DNA of 64,000 bases from DASRDR01 sp963812945 [NCBI: uncultured Candidatus Rokubacteria bacterium] (GCA_963812945.1 CAWEXD010000006.1:62001-126000); one strand, 5' to 3'. Shown: positions 34,560 to 44,102, counted from the first letter of the stretch. Numbers and translations: made by a program. The notes: generated by a model from the sequence alone, not told the origin.

Positions 34560-35423
34560 GGTTCGGGGGTCCAGCGCGTCGCGGATGCCGTCGCCCAGGA
34601 GGTTCAGGCCGAGGATGAGGATGGAGAGGGTCGCCGCAGGGCAGAGGATCATCCAGGGCGCGTCGCGGAGGAACACCCGGGCGTCGGCGAGGATGTTGCC
34701 GAGGCTCGGGGTCGGCGGGACCGCCCCGAGCCCGACGAAGCTCAACGCCGCCTCGCCGAGGATCGCGTAGCCGAAGGTGAACGTGCCCTGGACGATCACC
34801 GGCGCCGCGGCGTTGGGCGTCACGTGGCGCGTCAGGAGCCGGAGCGGCGGATTGCCGAGCGCGCGGGCCGCGTCCACGAACTCGCGGCTCCGCACGGCGA
34901 GGACGCTCGCGCGGGCCAGCCGGGCGACGCGCGGGGCGTAGGCTACGCCGAGCGCCCCCACCACGTTGACCGTCGACGGCCCCGCGATCGCCATCACGGA
35001 CAGGGCGAGCAGGATGGCCGGGAAAGCCATGAGCGCGTCCATGACGCGCATGATGACCGCGTCGGCCCGCGGGACGAACCCCGCCACCAGGCCCGGGACC
35101 ACGCCCAGCACACCCGTCACCGCAAGCACGGAAGAGCCCACGAGGAGCGAAAGCCGGATCCCGTGGACCACCCGGGCGAAGAGATCGCGTCCGAAGTCGT
35201 CGGTCCCGAACCAGTGCTGCCACGAGGGCGCGGAGAGCGTCGCCTGCACGTCGAGCGCGGTGGGGTCCGTCGTGATCACGAGCGGAAGGAGCACGCTGAG
35301 CGTCACGACCACGATGACGATGGTCCCCCCCGTCACGGCGAGTCGGTGGCGGCCCAGTCGCCGCCACACCGCGTGAGCGGTCGACGAGTCACGGCCGGCG
35401 GGGCGCGGGGCCGGCTCAGCCAT
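34545..35423 (-). CDS. Oligopeptide-type ABC transporter permease (DppC-like)
   Basis: Inner-membrane permease of 292 residues with about six helices. Typical N-terminus of the DppC group (WRRLGRHRLAVTGGTIV), the FGTDDFGRDLFARVVHGIR motif, and the cytoplasmic EAA-like loop EFVDAARALGNPPLRLLTRHVTPN. Starts 8 nt inside the DppB-like gene. The C-terminal GVRL and stop come from repeat copy 2. No ATP-binding subunit genes lie in the cluster. Confidence 0.92.
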   Translation of the reverse strand: MAEPAPRPAGRDSSTAHAVWRRLGRHRLAVTGGTIVIVVVTLSVLLPLVITTDPTALDVQATLSAPSWQHWFGTDDFGRDLFARVVHGIRLSLLVGSSVLAVTGVLGVVPGLVAGFVPRADAVIMRVMDALMAFPAILLALSVMAIAGPSTVNVVGALGVAYAPRVARLARASVLAVRSREFVDAARALGNPPLRLLTRHVTPNAAAPVIVQGTFTFGYAILGEAALSFVGLGAVPPTPSLGNILADARVFLRDAPWMILCPAATLSILILGLNLLGDGIRDALDPRTGVRL

Positions 35424-36360
35424 ACCGGATCTGGGGATCGAGCCAGGCGTAGAGCACGTCCACGATCAGGTTGACCACGATGACGACCGTGGAGATGAGA
35501 AGCAGGCACCCCTGGACGAGCGGATAGTCGCGCCGCTTCACGGCCATCACCACGAGGTTCCCCAGGCCCGGCAGGTTGAAGACGGTCTCGACCACGAACG
35601 CCCCCCCGAGCAGGATGACGGCCACGCTTCCGACGACCGTGACCACGTGGATCAGCGTGTTCCGGAACGCGTGCCAGCCGACGACGGCCGGCTCTCCGAG
35701 CCCCTTCGCCCGGGCGGTGCGCACGTAGTCCGCGCCGAGGGCCTCGAGCATGCTGCTCCGCGTGATGCGGGCGATGAGGGCGCCTTGGGGAATCCCGAGG
35801 GCCAGCGCCGGGAGGACCAGGTGCTGGAGGTAGCCGCCCGGGTCTCGCGCGAGCGGCACGTATCCGCTGACGGGGAGCCACTGGAGCACGACGCCGAAGA
35901 GCACGATGAGGCCGAGGCCCAGCGCGAAGTCTGGCACCGAGAGGCCGATTACCGCGGTCGCCATCGCCCCGAGATCGGTGGCGGAGTTGGGGCGGGTGGC
36001 GGCCCGGACGCCGATCGGGACGCCGATCAGGACGGCGCAGGCCAGCGCGGCGGCCGTCAGGCTCAGGGTGACGGGCAGGCGGGCCAGGATCGCGTCCAGC
36101 ACGGGCTGGCCCAGGAAGAACGACCGCCCGAGCTCCCCCTCGAGGACGCGCGAGAGCCACAGGACGAACTGGACGGGCAGCGGCCGGTCCAGCCCCAGCC
36201 GCGCCCGGAGCTCCGCCACCGCCTGCGGGGTGGCCTCCATGCCGAGCAGCACCGCCGCCGGGTCGCCGGGGATGAGGCGGATCAGGGCGAACGCCAGCGC
36301 GCCCATGATCAGCCAGGCGGGGACCAGCAGCATGAGCCGCCGGGCGACGTAGAGCGCCAT
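35416..36360 (-). CDS. Oligopeptide-type ABC transporter permease (DppB-like)
   Basis: A 314-residue permease with the DppB N-terminus (RRLMLLVPAWLIMGALAFAL), the IPGDPAA motif, LGLDRPLPVQF and an EAA loop ADYVRTARAKGLGEPAVVGWHAFRNTLI. ATG 36360 lies 29 nt after the solute-binding protein stop. It pairs with the DppC-like subunit to form the membrane channel for peptides or other solutes such as nickel or opines. Confidence 0.92.
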   Translation of the reverse strand: MALYVARRLMLLVPAWLIMGALAFALIRLIPGDPAAVLLGMEATPQAVAELRARLGLDRPLPVQFVLWLSRVLEGELGRSFFLGQPVLDAILARLPVTLSLTAAALACAVLIGVPIGVRAATRPNSATDLGAMATAVIGLSVPDFALGLGLIVLFGVVLQWLPVSGYVPLARDPGGYLQHLVLPALALGIPQGALIARITRSSMLEALGADYVRTARAKGLGEPAVVGWHAFRNTLIHVVTVVGSVAVILLGGAFVVETVFNLPGLGNLVVMAVKRRDYPLVQGCLLLISTVVIVVNLIVDVLYAWLDPQIRYG

Positions 36361-36389
36361 GGCGGCCCGACGCGCGGCCGCTCAGCCGA

Positions 36390-37940
36390 TCACTTGCTGA
36401 CGTTCCAGAAGCGCCGCAGGAAGAAGACCTTGTAGCCCTTCAGGCCCTTGGTGGCACCGTCCAGCTGGAACATGTCCCCGATCTTGACGAGGGGCACCGT
36501 CTCGTAGAACTGCTTCTGCGCCTGCGCGTAGGCCTGGGCGCGGCGCTCCGTCTCGCGCTCGCGCACGCCGGCCGCCAGCGCCTTGTCCATCTCCGGGTCG
36601 CAGTACCCGTAGGTCTCGTGCGACGCCCCGCAGCGGAAGAGGTAGTCGAAGCCCGTCGGCTCGGGACGGGTGGAGATGCCGTTGGTGGCCATGTCGAAGT
36701 TGCCTTCCTTCTGCTGGGCGATCTGCCCCGGCCAGTCCCGGACGACCAGCTCCACCTTGAACCCGGTCGCCTCGAGCTGGGGCTGGACCGGTACCGCGGC
36801 GCGATACAGCCACTCGATGTCACGGTTGGTGACGAGCACGATCGGCTTCCCGTCATAGCCCGACTCCTTCAGGAGCCGCCGGGCCAGATCGAGGTTCTTC
36901 TGGTTGTAGATCTCCTGCCCCACGGTGCTGTGCCACACGCGCTGCTCGGGGAAGAACAGGCTCGGCTGGAGGCGATAGAACGCCGGCTGGTTCCCGGTCA
37001 CGCCGCGCATGACCGCCTCCATATCGAGCCCCCGGGAGACGGCCTGCCGCGCCTTGACCTGGTTGAACGGCGCCCGGTTCGCGTTGAGCTGGAGGATCAC
37101 CTGGGTGAACGGCTTCAGTACGATCGGCTCGAGGCTCGCCGCGCCGCGGAGCCGCTCGTACGCGGTCGGAGCCAGCGCCATCGCGTAGTCGAAGTCGCCG
37201 CGCTCGAGACCGGCGAACCGCGTCGCGCTCTCGCCCGTGGAGATGATGTGGACCTCGTCCACCATCGCCGAGCGGTCTCCGCCGAGCCCCGACGCGGGCA
37301 TCCGGCGGTCCCGCGTGTAGTCGTCGAAGCGCTTCAGGGTGATCTGCTGGTCCCGCACCCACTCGGCGAGACGGAAGGGCCCGGTGCCCACGAGCTTGGG
37401 CGGCTGGAGCGCATCCTTCGCGTCCTGGACCAGCTCCTTCGGCATGATCGCGAGGAGCGCCACCGGGTTGGCCATGGCGCCGAGGAAGGAGCCCTGTGCC
37501 TCCTTGAGGGAGATGCGGACAGTCGCCGGATCGACCACGGTCACTGCCCGCACCGCGCCGAGATCGCCGCGCCGCGCCCCGAACTGGACGAATCGGTCGA
37601 TGGACGCCTTGACGTCGTCGGCAGTGACGGTCCGCCCGCTGTGGAAGCGTACGCCGGGGCGCAGCTTGAACGTGTAGTCGAGCCCGTCCGGGCTCACGGT
37701 CCAGCTCTCGGCGAGCTGCGGGATCACGCCGTAGTCCTCGCCGATCGTGACGAGGCCCTCGAACACGTGGGACGAGAGCTCACGGAGCGTGAACGCGGTC
37801 CCCATGTGCGGATCGAGCCAGGGCAGGTTCGTGTCGGTGGCGACCTTCAGGACCTTCGGAGCCTGGGCCAGCGTGGACGGGGGACCGAGCGCGACGAGCC
37901 AGGCGAGGGCGAGAACCGCGAAGACGAGCATGCGCCGCAT
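36390..37940 (-). CDS. ABC transporter solute-binding protein, family 5 (peptide/nickel type)
   Basis: A 516-residue periplasmic binding protein with a signal peptide (about 1-25, cleaved near TLAQAP). Family 5 features: ATDTNLPWLDPHMGTAFT, FEGLVTIGEDYGVIPQLAES, and FKLRPGVRFHSGRTVTADDV. ATG 37940 follows AGGAGGT. First gene of the minus-strand transporter cluster. It is recognisably related to the binding protein at 56644 (both have FYRL-P-SL-F-EQ), which has no permeases beside it. Confidence 0.92.
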   Translation of the reverse strand: MRRMLVFAVLALAWLVALGPPSTLAQAPKVLKVATDTNLPWLDPHMGTAFTLRELSSHVFEGLVTIGEDYGVIPQLAESWTVSPDGLDYTFKLRPGVRFHSGRTVTADDVKASIDRFVQFGARRGDLGAVRAVTVVDPATVRISLKEAQGSFLGAMANPVALLAIMPKELVQDAKDALQPPKLVGTGPFRLAEWVRDQQITLKRFDDYTRDRRMPASGLGGDRSAMVDEVHIISTGESATRFAGLERGDFDYAMALAPTAYERLRGAASLEPIVLKPFTQVILQLNANRAPFNQVKARQAVSRGLDMEAVMRGVTGNQPAFYRLQPSLFFPEQRVWHSTVGQEIYNQKNLDLARRLLKESGYDGKPIVLVTNRDIEWLYRAAVPVQPQLEATGFKVELVVRDWPGQIAQQKEGNFDMATNGISTRPEPTGFDYLFRCGASHETYGYCDPEMDKALAAGVRERETERRAQAYAQAQKQFYETVPLVKIGDMFQLDGATKGLKGYKVFFLRRFWNVSK

Positions 37941-38015
37941 GGGACCTCCTATCGGGGTCGGCCGTTGTCTCCGAACGATCGATCCGCGCCGAACCCCGGG
38001 TTGAGCCGTCGTGTT

Positions 38016-38099
38016 GGGGTCAGGCTTTGACTTTTAAACAATTCGGCTCGGGGCTCGAGGTCGGGCGGGGAAATTGTTTAGAAGTCAAAGTCTGACCCC
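38016..38099. repeat. GGGGTCAG inverted-repeat element, copy 3
   Basis: 84-bp element with GGGGTCAGGCTTTGACTTTT at the left and GAAGTCAAAGTCTGACCCC at the right, and an AAACAATT/AATTGTTT inner pair as in copy 1. Copies 1 and 3 share these inner arms, while copy 2 has a different centre. The isochorismatase gene ends inside it with Gly-Val-Arg-Leu-stop. Confidence 0.85.
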
Positions 38100-38795
38100 G
38101 GCCAGATGGCGGATCACTTCGTCGACCGGCATCACGTCGCCGAGATCGAGCTCGATGTCGAGCAGGTTCACCTCGTGAAAGAGCTCGCAGCGCTCCCCGA
38201 CCGCCTCCTTCGGCACGATGACCCGGAAGCTGTCGGTGGCGTCGCGGCACGTCGCGTAGATGCAGTGGCTCGTGCTGAGCCCGGTGACGATCAGCGTGTC
38301 GACGCCCTGCGCGGCGAGCATCTCGTGGAGATTCGTGCCCTTGAAGGCCGATGCGTAGCGCTTCCGGAGGAGGAGCTCCGTCGGCCGGCGCTCGACGCGC
38401 GCGTCGATCTCGAGCAGCTTCTCGTCGCCGGGCCCGAGGTGGAGCGCGTTCTTCGCGTCGTGAGGGGAGGGCGGCGCGGCCGGGTCGTAGGCCCAGGTCG
38501 TGAAGACGACGAAGATCCCCGCGGCCCGCGCCGCCGCCAGCACGCGCGCGGTCGCCTCCACGACGGAGTCGACGGCGCTCCCCATAGCCGGGCGCGACGG
38601 GTCCGTCCAGGCCAGGGCAAGGTCGACGACGACGAGCGCGGGCCGGCGCCCGAAGCCGACCGGACCGCCCCAGCCGCGCCGCTGGTAGCGCTCCCGGAGC
38701 GCCGCGAGGTGGGCGCGGAGCGGGCCTCGAAGGGCGTCGGGCAGGCGCAGGTCGTCGGAGCCGAAGGGAAGCTGCTGGCTGCCGGCCTCTGACAT
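38085..38795 (-). CDS. Cysteine hydrolase, isochorismatase family
   Basis: A 236-residue isochorismatase-like hydrolase. Catalytic residues visible are Asp in ALVVVDLALAW, Lys in LLLRKRYASAF and Cys in TGLSTSHCIYATCRDA. Related enzymes include N-carbamoylsarcosine amidase, with which the layout agrees best. ATG 38795 is chosen because GGAGGT precedes it. Its final GVRL is encoded by repeat copy 3. It lies downstream of the LLM oxidoreductase and ketopantoate reductase genes on the same strand, with a 155-nt gap. Confidence 0.88.
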   Translation of the reverse strand: MSEAGSQQLPFGSDDLRLPDALRGPLRAHLAALRERYQRRGWGGPVGFGRRPALVVVDLALAWTDPSRPAMGSAVDSVVEATARVLAAARAAGIFVVFTTWAYDPAAPPSPHDAKNALHLGPGDEKLLEIDARVERRPTELLLRKRYASAFKGTNLHEMLAAQGVDTLIVTGLSTSHCIYATCRDATDSFRVIVPKEAVGERCELFHEVNLLDIELDLGDVMPVDEVIRHLAGVRL

Positions 38796-38950
38796 GACCA
38801 CACCTCCGCGAAGGCATCTTCGCTCAGACGGTGAATGCCGGAAAGGGGGGCTGCGGGTGCTCGCGCGGGAGGGACGCGGCCCGACCGGGGCGGGGCCCGA
38901 CGGGCCGAGCCCCGCGGCTCGCCGCCGGCGGGCGTGCTGGGGGGGCTGGA

Positions 38951-39727
38951 TCAGCGCGGGCGCGCGGCCCGCAGCACCGCCAGCGTCTCGTCGACGGTGT
39001 CCTGCTCCGTGAGCGCCCGGACCACGACGTCGTCCATCGCGCGGTCCCAGGGGGCGAGCGCCTCGGGCACGGCGGCGTGGGTGGCGACCGCGACTCCCGT
39101 CGCGACGGGCGGCACGCCCATCCGCGCGAAGTGGGCCGCGTAGGCCGGGATCGCGGCGTAGCGGCGCCCTTCCTCCTCGAGCCGCGCGGCACCCGTCGCG
39201 CCGATCGCCACCCGGACGTACCCGAGAAGGCGGGGCGCGGGGCGGCCCGCCGCGGCCGCGCCGTCGCGGATCCAGTCGGCGGACGCGCGAGCGTGCTCCG
39301 GCGTGAGCCAGTTGAAGAGCACGCCGTCCGCCACCTCGCCGGCCAGGCGGCACATGCGCGGCCCGAGCGCCGCGACGACGAGCCGAGCCCGGAGGTGGGC
39401 CCTCAGCGCGGCGATCCCCGCCCGCACGCGCCCGAGGGACCCCGGATTCGGGCTTCCCACTCCGAGCAGGAGGCGATCGACGGGAAGCCCGTGCGCCCGG
39501 GCGTCGGCCACGATGCGGTCCGGACCGTGTGTGTGGAGCGGCACGACGCCGACCCCGAGCGCGATGCGCGTCGTCACCCCGGCGGCCACGGCGAGGGAGG
39601 CCAGCCCGTCGATCGGGCCGGGATGGTTCACCCAGAAGGAGTCGTATCCGGCCGCCTCGGCCTCCCGAGCCGCCGCGCGGATCACCTCGGGCGCGACCCC
39701 GGCGTGCAGCGCGAAGCCGCGGCCCAT
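38951..39727 (-). CDS. LLM-class flavin-dependent oxidoreductase
   Basis: A 258-residue luciferase-like monooxygenase-family protein using reduced flavin or F420. Seen are EAEAAGYDSFWVNHPG, RIALGVGVVPLHTHGP and RLLLGVGSPNPG. It is shorter than typical members (about 300), lacking some central loops. Its ATG overlaps the ketopantoate reductase stop by one base (TGATG), so the two are coupled. Confidence 0.85.
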   Translation of the reverse strand: MGRGFALHAGVAPEVIRAAAREAEAAGYDSFWVNHPGPIDGLASLAVAAGVTTRIALGVGVVPLHTHGPDRIVADARAHGLPVDRLLLGVGSPNPGSLGRVRAGIAALRAHLRARLVVAALGPRMCRLAGEVADGVLFNWLTPEHARASADWIRDGAAAAGRPAPRLLGYVRVAIGATGAARLEEEGRRYAAIPAYAAHFARMGVPPVATGVAVATHAAVPEALAPWDRAMDDVVVRALTEQDTVDETLAVLRAARPR

Positions 39728-40779
39728 CAGAGGCCCGCCCGGCGCAGCGTCAGCTCGAGGTTGCCGGGCGCCGCCGGGCGCGAGCGCGCGTCCACCTCGT
39801 GCATGGTCTCGACGACGGCCCTGGACACGGGGGTCGCCACGCCGCATTCCTCCCCGCGCGCCGCGACGAAGCCGTTCATCTCGTCGATCTCGGTCCGGCG
39901 CCCCTTCGTGACGTCCTGGGCCATCGAGGCGCGCCAGCTTCGCCCGCCGGTGGCCGTCGGTGTCAGCAGGCGATCGAGCGCGTCGCGCGTCTCGGGTCGG
40001 CCGGCGTCCGCCCACCGTTCGGCAGGCGCCCCGGCAAACGCCGGCACGCGGTGGCCGAGGGCCAGGCCCACGCGCGCCGACTCGGCGGCCAGGCTGATCA
40101 GGAGCGTTCGCCCGGCTTCGCTGGAGGCCACCTCGAGAGAGCCGAGCCCGGACATCGCCTGGAGCGGGTTGCTCATGGCGTTCTGCGAGAGCTTGGCCCA
40201 GCGCTCGCCCCAGAGGTTGTCGGTCGGCCGGGCGCCGTCGATCACGGTGAGCATCTCCGCGAGCTCCTGGGTCCGCGGCGAGACGCGCTCGGCGTGCTCG
40301 CCGACCCGGAAGACCTCGTGCCCCCCGCCCCGGCCCTGCTCCACGCCGCGCTCCACCGTGCCGGGCGACCACGTCGCGACGCCGATCTTGGACATGACCA
40401 GGCCCACCGCCCGGCCGGCGCCGGCCGCCTGGGCCACCACCGGATCGGGCCAGCAGTTCTGGGCGGACACGACATACCCGTCCGCGGCGACGTGCCGGAT
40501 CGCGAGCGCCGCGGCCCAGGCGGTGTCGTAGGCCTTCACGGCCACGACGGCGATGTCGAAGTCGCGCGGCAGCCGCGCGGCGTCGTTGAGGTGGACGGCG
40601 GCCGGGCGCGCCTCGAACGGCGCGTGCGGTCCGGTCACCCGGATGCCGCGAGCGCGGATCGCCTCGACCTGCTCGGCCCAGGGGTCGACCAGCGTCACGT
40701 CGTGCCCGGCCCGTGACAGGAAGGCTCCGAGATAGCTGCCGATCGCGCCCGCCCCGACGAACAGGAGCCGCTTCGCCAC
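39727..40779 (-). CDS. 2-dehydropantoate 2-reductase family protein (ketopantoate reductase)
   Basis: A 350-residue NADP-dependent reductase of the ApbA/PanE family, which makes pantoate for coenzyme A. N-terminal GAGAIGSYLGAFLSRAGHDV binds NADP; the C-terminal domain has NAMSNPLQAM and the KGRRTEIDEMNGFV motif with its catalytic Lys. GTG 40779 follows GGAGGAC; an in-frame upstream extension lacks family similarity. Family paralogues often reduce other 2-ketoacids, so a pantothenate role is probable, not certain. Confidence 0.88.
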   Translation of the reverse strand: MAKRLLFVGAGAIGSYLGAFLSRAGHDVTLVDPWAEQVEAIRARGIRVTGPHAPFEARPAAVHLNDAARLPRDFDIAVVAVKAYDTAWAAALAIRHVAADGYVVSAQNCWPDPVVAQAAGAGRAVGLVMSKIGVATWSPGTVERGVEQGRGGGHEVFRVGEHAERVSPRTQELAEMLTVIDGARPTDNLWGERWAKLSQNAMSNPLQAMSGLGSLEVASSEAGRTLLISLAAESARVGLALGHRVPAFAGAPAERWADAGRPETRDALDRLLTPTATGGRSWRASMAQDVTKGRRTEIDEMNGFVAARGEECGVATPVSRAVVETMHEVDARSRPAAPGNLELTLRRAGL

Positions 40780-40997
40780 AGGTCTGTCCTCCGCGGTTGA
40801 GGGTCTGCCAAGGGTCGCCGGTCCGGTGGTGAGGGCGATTATCGAGCGTCGAGCCGGCGCCGGCAAGCCGGCAGCGCGCGCGACCCGGCGGGGCATGGCG
40901 CACCCTGGAGCGCCGACGGTCGGCCGCACGTTGCGCCGAGCCTCGGCCGCCGCTTACACTTGGTGCTCCGTCGCCGCCGCCGGCCTCGGTCGCCGCC

Positions 40998-42515
40998 ATG
41001 ACGTCTCAGGCTTCCCCGTCCACGGTGACGCTCGCCGCCGACGACTCCCTCCGGTTTCTCCTCGGCGCCGCCGTCGAGACCGTCGGCCACCCCGTCTGGC
41101 TGGTCGGCGGCCCGGTGCGGGACCTCCTCCTGGGACGCCCGCTGCGCGACGTGGACCTCGCGCTCCCGGCGGGCAGCGTGTCGGCGGCCCGGCAGCTGGC
41201 CGGGCGCCTAGGGGGCGCGTACGTGCCCCTCGGAGAGCCCCACGGCATGGCCCGCGTGGTCCTTCCGGGGTCGCCCCCGCTCCACATCGACCTCGCCGAT
41301 CTCAGGCGCCCCGACCTCGACGCGGATCTGGCCGCGCGTGACGTCACCATCGACGCCCTTGCCGTCGATCTCGCCGCGCTCCTGCGCGGGGCCGCCCCGG
41401 TCCGGGACCCGACTGGCGGTCTCGTCGACCTGGCCGCGCGCCGGCTCCGGGCGTGCGGCCCCTCCGCGTTCGCGGACGATCCGGTGCGCGTGCTCCGCCT
41501 GCTCCGGCTGGCCCACCAGCTCGAGTTTGCCATCGATCCCCCGACCGAGGCCCTCGCGCGCGCGGCCGCGCCGGCGCTCTCGTCGGTCTCGGCCGAGCGC
41601 GTGCGGGACGAGCTGACGCACGTCCTGCGCCTGGAGCGGGCCGCGCCCGCCGTCCGCCAGGCCGACGCGTGGTCGGCGCTGGAGGTGATCCTCCCGGAGA
41701 TCGTGGCCATGCGCGGGGCGACCCAGTCGCCGCCGCACCGCTTCACGGTCTGGGAGCACTCGCTGCGCGCCCTCGAGGCGGCCGATGCGCTGGCGCAGGA
41801 CCTCGGGCTCCTCGCCCCTCACGACGCGCGAGTGGCCGCCTCGCTGGGGGAGCCGCTGGGAGGCGGCCTCACGCGGCGGGAGGTCTGGAAGCTGGCCGTC
41901 CTGCTCCACGACGTGGCCAAGCCGGAGACGCGCAGCGTCGACCCCGACGGGCGCGCCCGCTTCACGGGCCACGACCGGCTCGGCGCCGAGCGGGCGCACG
42001 CGATCGCCGCGCGGCTCCGCTGGCCGGGCCGCGCGGCCGACGTGCTGGTCCGTCTCGTGCGCCAGCATCTCCGGCCGATGCATCTCGGGATGCTCGACGC
42101 GGTGAGCCGCCGCGCGCGCTACCGGTTCCACCGCGACGTGGGCGAGGAGGTCGCCGCGCTCGTCTGCCTCACCATCGCCGACGCGGCCGGCACCGACGGC
42201 CGCGCCCCGCGCCTCGTCTACCGGGGTCCGACCCGGGCGTTGCTCGAATCGCTTCTCCGGGGCGAGGAGCTCGCGGCGCAAGAGGCGGCCGAGCCGCCGC
42301 TGGTCCGCGGGGAGGACGTCATGGCAGCGCTGGGGCTCTCGCCGGGACCCGCGGTGGGGCGCGCGCTCCGGCGGGCCCGCGAGGCGCAGGCGCTCGGGCT
42401 GGTGCGGACACGGGAGGAGGCCCTCGCATGGCTCGTCGGCGCGCCCGGCCGCGACGGCGACGAGGACCCGGGACGGACCGGCCGGCTCGATCCGATCGAG
42501 CCGACGGCGGGATGA
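40998..42515 (+). CDS. CCA-adding enzyme / poly(A) polymerase family nucleotidyltransferase with HD domain
   Basis: A 505-residue class II tRNA nucleotidyltransferase or poly(A) polymerase. N-terminal catalytic motif GGPVRDLLLGRPLRDVDLAL with the DxD pair, then RDVTIDALAVDL, GGLVDLAARRLRACGP and the RNA-binding neck. An HD-type domain (LLHDVAKPETR, FTGHDRLGAER) lies at about 300-400. Whether it adds CCA or A-tails cannot be decided. The local tRNA-Gly gene already encodes CCA. Divergent from the ketopantoate reductase gene. Confidence 0.88.
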   Translation: MTSQASPSTVTLAADDSLRFLLGAAVETVGHPVWLVGGPVRDLLLGRPLRDVDLALPAGSVSAARQLAGRLGGAYVPLGEPHGMARVVLPGSPPLHIDLADLRRPDLDADLAARDVTIDALAVDLAALLRGAAPVRDPTGGLVDLAARRLRACGPSAFADDPVRVLRLLRLAHQLEFAIDPPTEALARAAAPALSSVSAERVRDELTHVLRLERAAPAVRQADAWSALEVILPEIVAMRGATQSPPHRFTVWEHSLRALEAADALAQDLGLLAPHDARVAASLGEPLGGGLTRREVWKLAVLLHDVAKPETRSVDPDGRARFTGHDRLGAERAHAIAARLRWPGRAADVLVRLVRQHLRPMHLGMLDAVSRRARYRFHRDVGEEVAALVCLTIADAAGTDGRAPRLVYRGPTRALLESLLRGEELAAQEAAEPPLVRGEDVMAALGLSPGPAVGRALRRAREAQALGLVRTREEALAWLVGAPGRDGDEDPGRTGRLDPIEPTAG

Positions 42516-42516
42516 C

Positions 42517-43980
42517 ATGACGCCCGAGGGCCTGTCCGGCCGGGTCATGCGGGCGGGCCTGTGGGTTGTCGGGGCCAGGATGGGCGGGCGGCTCTTCGCC
42601 GCCGCGCGTACGCTGGTGCTCGCCAGGCTCCTCACCCCGCACGACTTCGGCCTGGTCGCCCTCGCCTTGCTCCCGCTGTCCGCGTTCGCCGCGCTCGGCG
42701 CCGGCACCAGCCGGACGGCGTTGATCCATCGCCAGCAACGCTCGCCGGTGATGCTCGATACCGCATGGACCCTGAGCTTGATCCGGCGCGCGGCGGCGGC
42801 TGCCCTGCTCGCGCTCGGTGCCCCGGCGGTCGCCGCGTTCTTCGAGGCGCCCGAGGCGACGAATGTGATCCGGGCCATGGCGCTGCTGCCGCTGCTCCAG
42901 GGTTTCCGGAACATCGGGGTGGTCGAGTTCCAGCAGGAGCTCCAGTTCGGCCAGGAGACCCTGCTCGAGACGATGGGTATCTTCGCGGAGACCGTGGTGG
43001 CGATCGGACTGGCCCTCTGGCTGGGCAACGCATGGGCGCTGGTCGGGGGGGCACTCGTGGGCGAGGCGGTGTCCATGGCCATGAGCTACGTCCGGCACCC
43101 CTACCGTCCGGCGTTCCGTCTGGATCGCGGCGAGATCGGCCGGCTGGCCGGCTACGGCGGCTGGATTCTCGGCACGCGGGTGATCGACTGGGCGCTGATG
43201 GGCGGCGTCCAGGCGGTCATCGGCCGCCGCCTGGGGACGCCCGCGCTTGGCGTGTTTCAGATGGCCGACCGGCTCGCGCAGGTGCCGACCACCCATCTGA
43301 CGCGGATGATCGCCCCGATCACCTTGCCCGCGTTCGCCAAGCTCCAGGCCCACCCGGAGCGCGTCCGAGGCGCGTACCTGCGCGTCCTGGCCCCGGTCGC
43401 GCTGGTGGTCTGTCCGGCGGCGGCGCTGCTCTCCGCCTACGCGGGTCCGATCGTGCGGCTGCTCCTCGGACCGAGCTGGAGCGAAGCGGCGCCGGTCGTC
43501 GGGATCCTGGCCTTCCACGGGATGTTCCGCTGTCTGGGCGGGACCACGGGCTCGCTCTTCCAGGCGCTCGGGCAGCCGGGCTTCCAGACGGCGGCCGCGG
43601 TGGCCGAGCTCCTGGGCGTCGCCGTGGCCCTAGCCCTGCTGCTCCATCACGGCATGGTCGGCGTCTCTGCCGCCATGGTCGTGGGCGGTGCGGTGGCGAT
43701 GGTGGTCGCGCTCTCGCTCGCGATCCGCCTCTTGCGACTCGGTGCACGCGACATGGCGCGCGTCTTCGGCGCGCCCGTACTGGCTGCGCTGGCCGTCCTC
43801 GCCCTGCGGGCGGCGCTGCCGCCCGGGCTTCCCGAGACGGCGATCGGTCTCGTGGCGCTCCTGGCCGGCTCGGCGGCGCTCTGCGTGGCGATCGTGCTCG
43901 GCCTGATCCGGCTCGGGGCCTACTCCCTGGATCCCGAGATCCGGGCGGTCGTCGGGCGCTGGCTGCTCGGACCGGCGTGA
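42517..43980 (+). CDS. Lipopolysaccharide biosynthesis flippase (MOP/Wzx type)
   Basis: A 487-residue polytopic membrane protein with about 12-14 helices, of the oligosaccharide flippase family that moves lipid-linked glycans across the inner membrane. Typical opening: RAGLWVVGARMGGRLFAAA followed by ARLLTPHDFGLVALA. The start ATG 42517 is one base past the preceding stop, so it is coupled to the nucleotidyltransferase gene. No glycosyltransferases are adjacent, so its glycan is unknown. Confidence 0.88.
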   Translation: MTPEGLSGRVMRAGLWVVGARMGGRLFAAARTLVLARLLTPHDFGLVALALLPLSAFAALGAGTSRTALIHRQQRSPVMLDTAWTLSLIRRAAAAALLALGAPAVAAFFEAPEATNVIRAMALLPLLQGFRNIGVVEFQQELQFGQETLLETMGIFAETVVAIGLALWLGNAWALVGGALVGEAVSMAMSYVRHPYRPAFRLDRGEIGRLAGYGGWILGTRVIDWALMGGVQAVIGRRLGTPALGVFQMADRLAQVPTTHLTRMIAPITLPAFAKLQAHPERVRGAYLRVLAPVALVVCPAAALLSAYAGPIVRLLLGPSWSEAAPVVGILAFHGMFRCLGGTTGSLFQALGQPGFQTAAAVAELLGVAVALALLLHHGMVGVSAAMVVGGAVAMVVALSLAIRLLRLGARDMARVFGAPVLAALAVLALRAALPPGLPETAIGLVALLAGSAALCVAIVLGLIRLGAYSLDPEIRAVVGRWLLGPA

Positions 43981-44102
43981 ACTCCCAGCCGTGCCCCTCG
44001 TGGGAGACCTCGCCAAGACCGACGAGACGCCTGGGCTTGTGACCGGACGGCGCGCACGACCATTGACACGGCCCCGGGGGGCTGACTAGACTCCAGTCAG
44101 AC

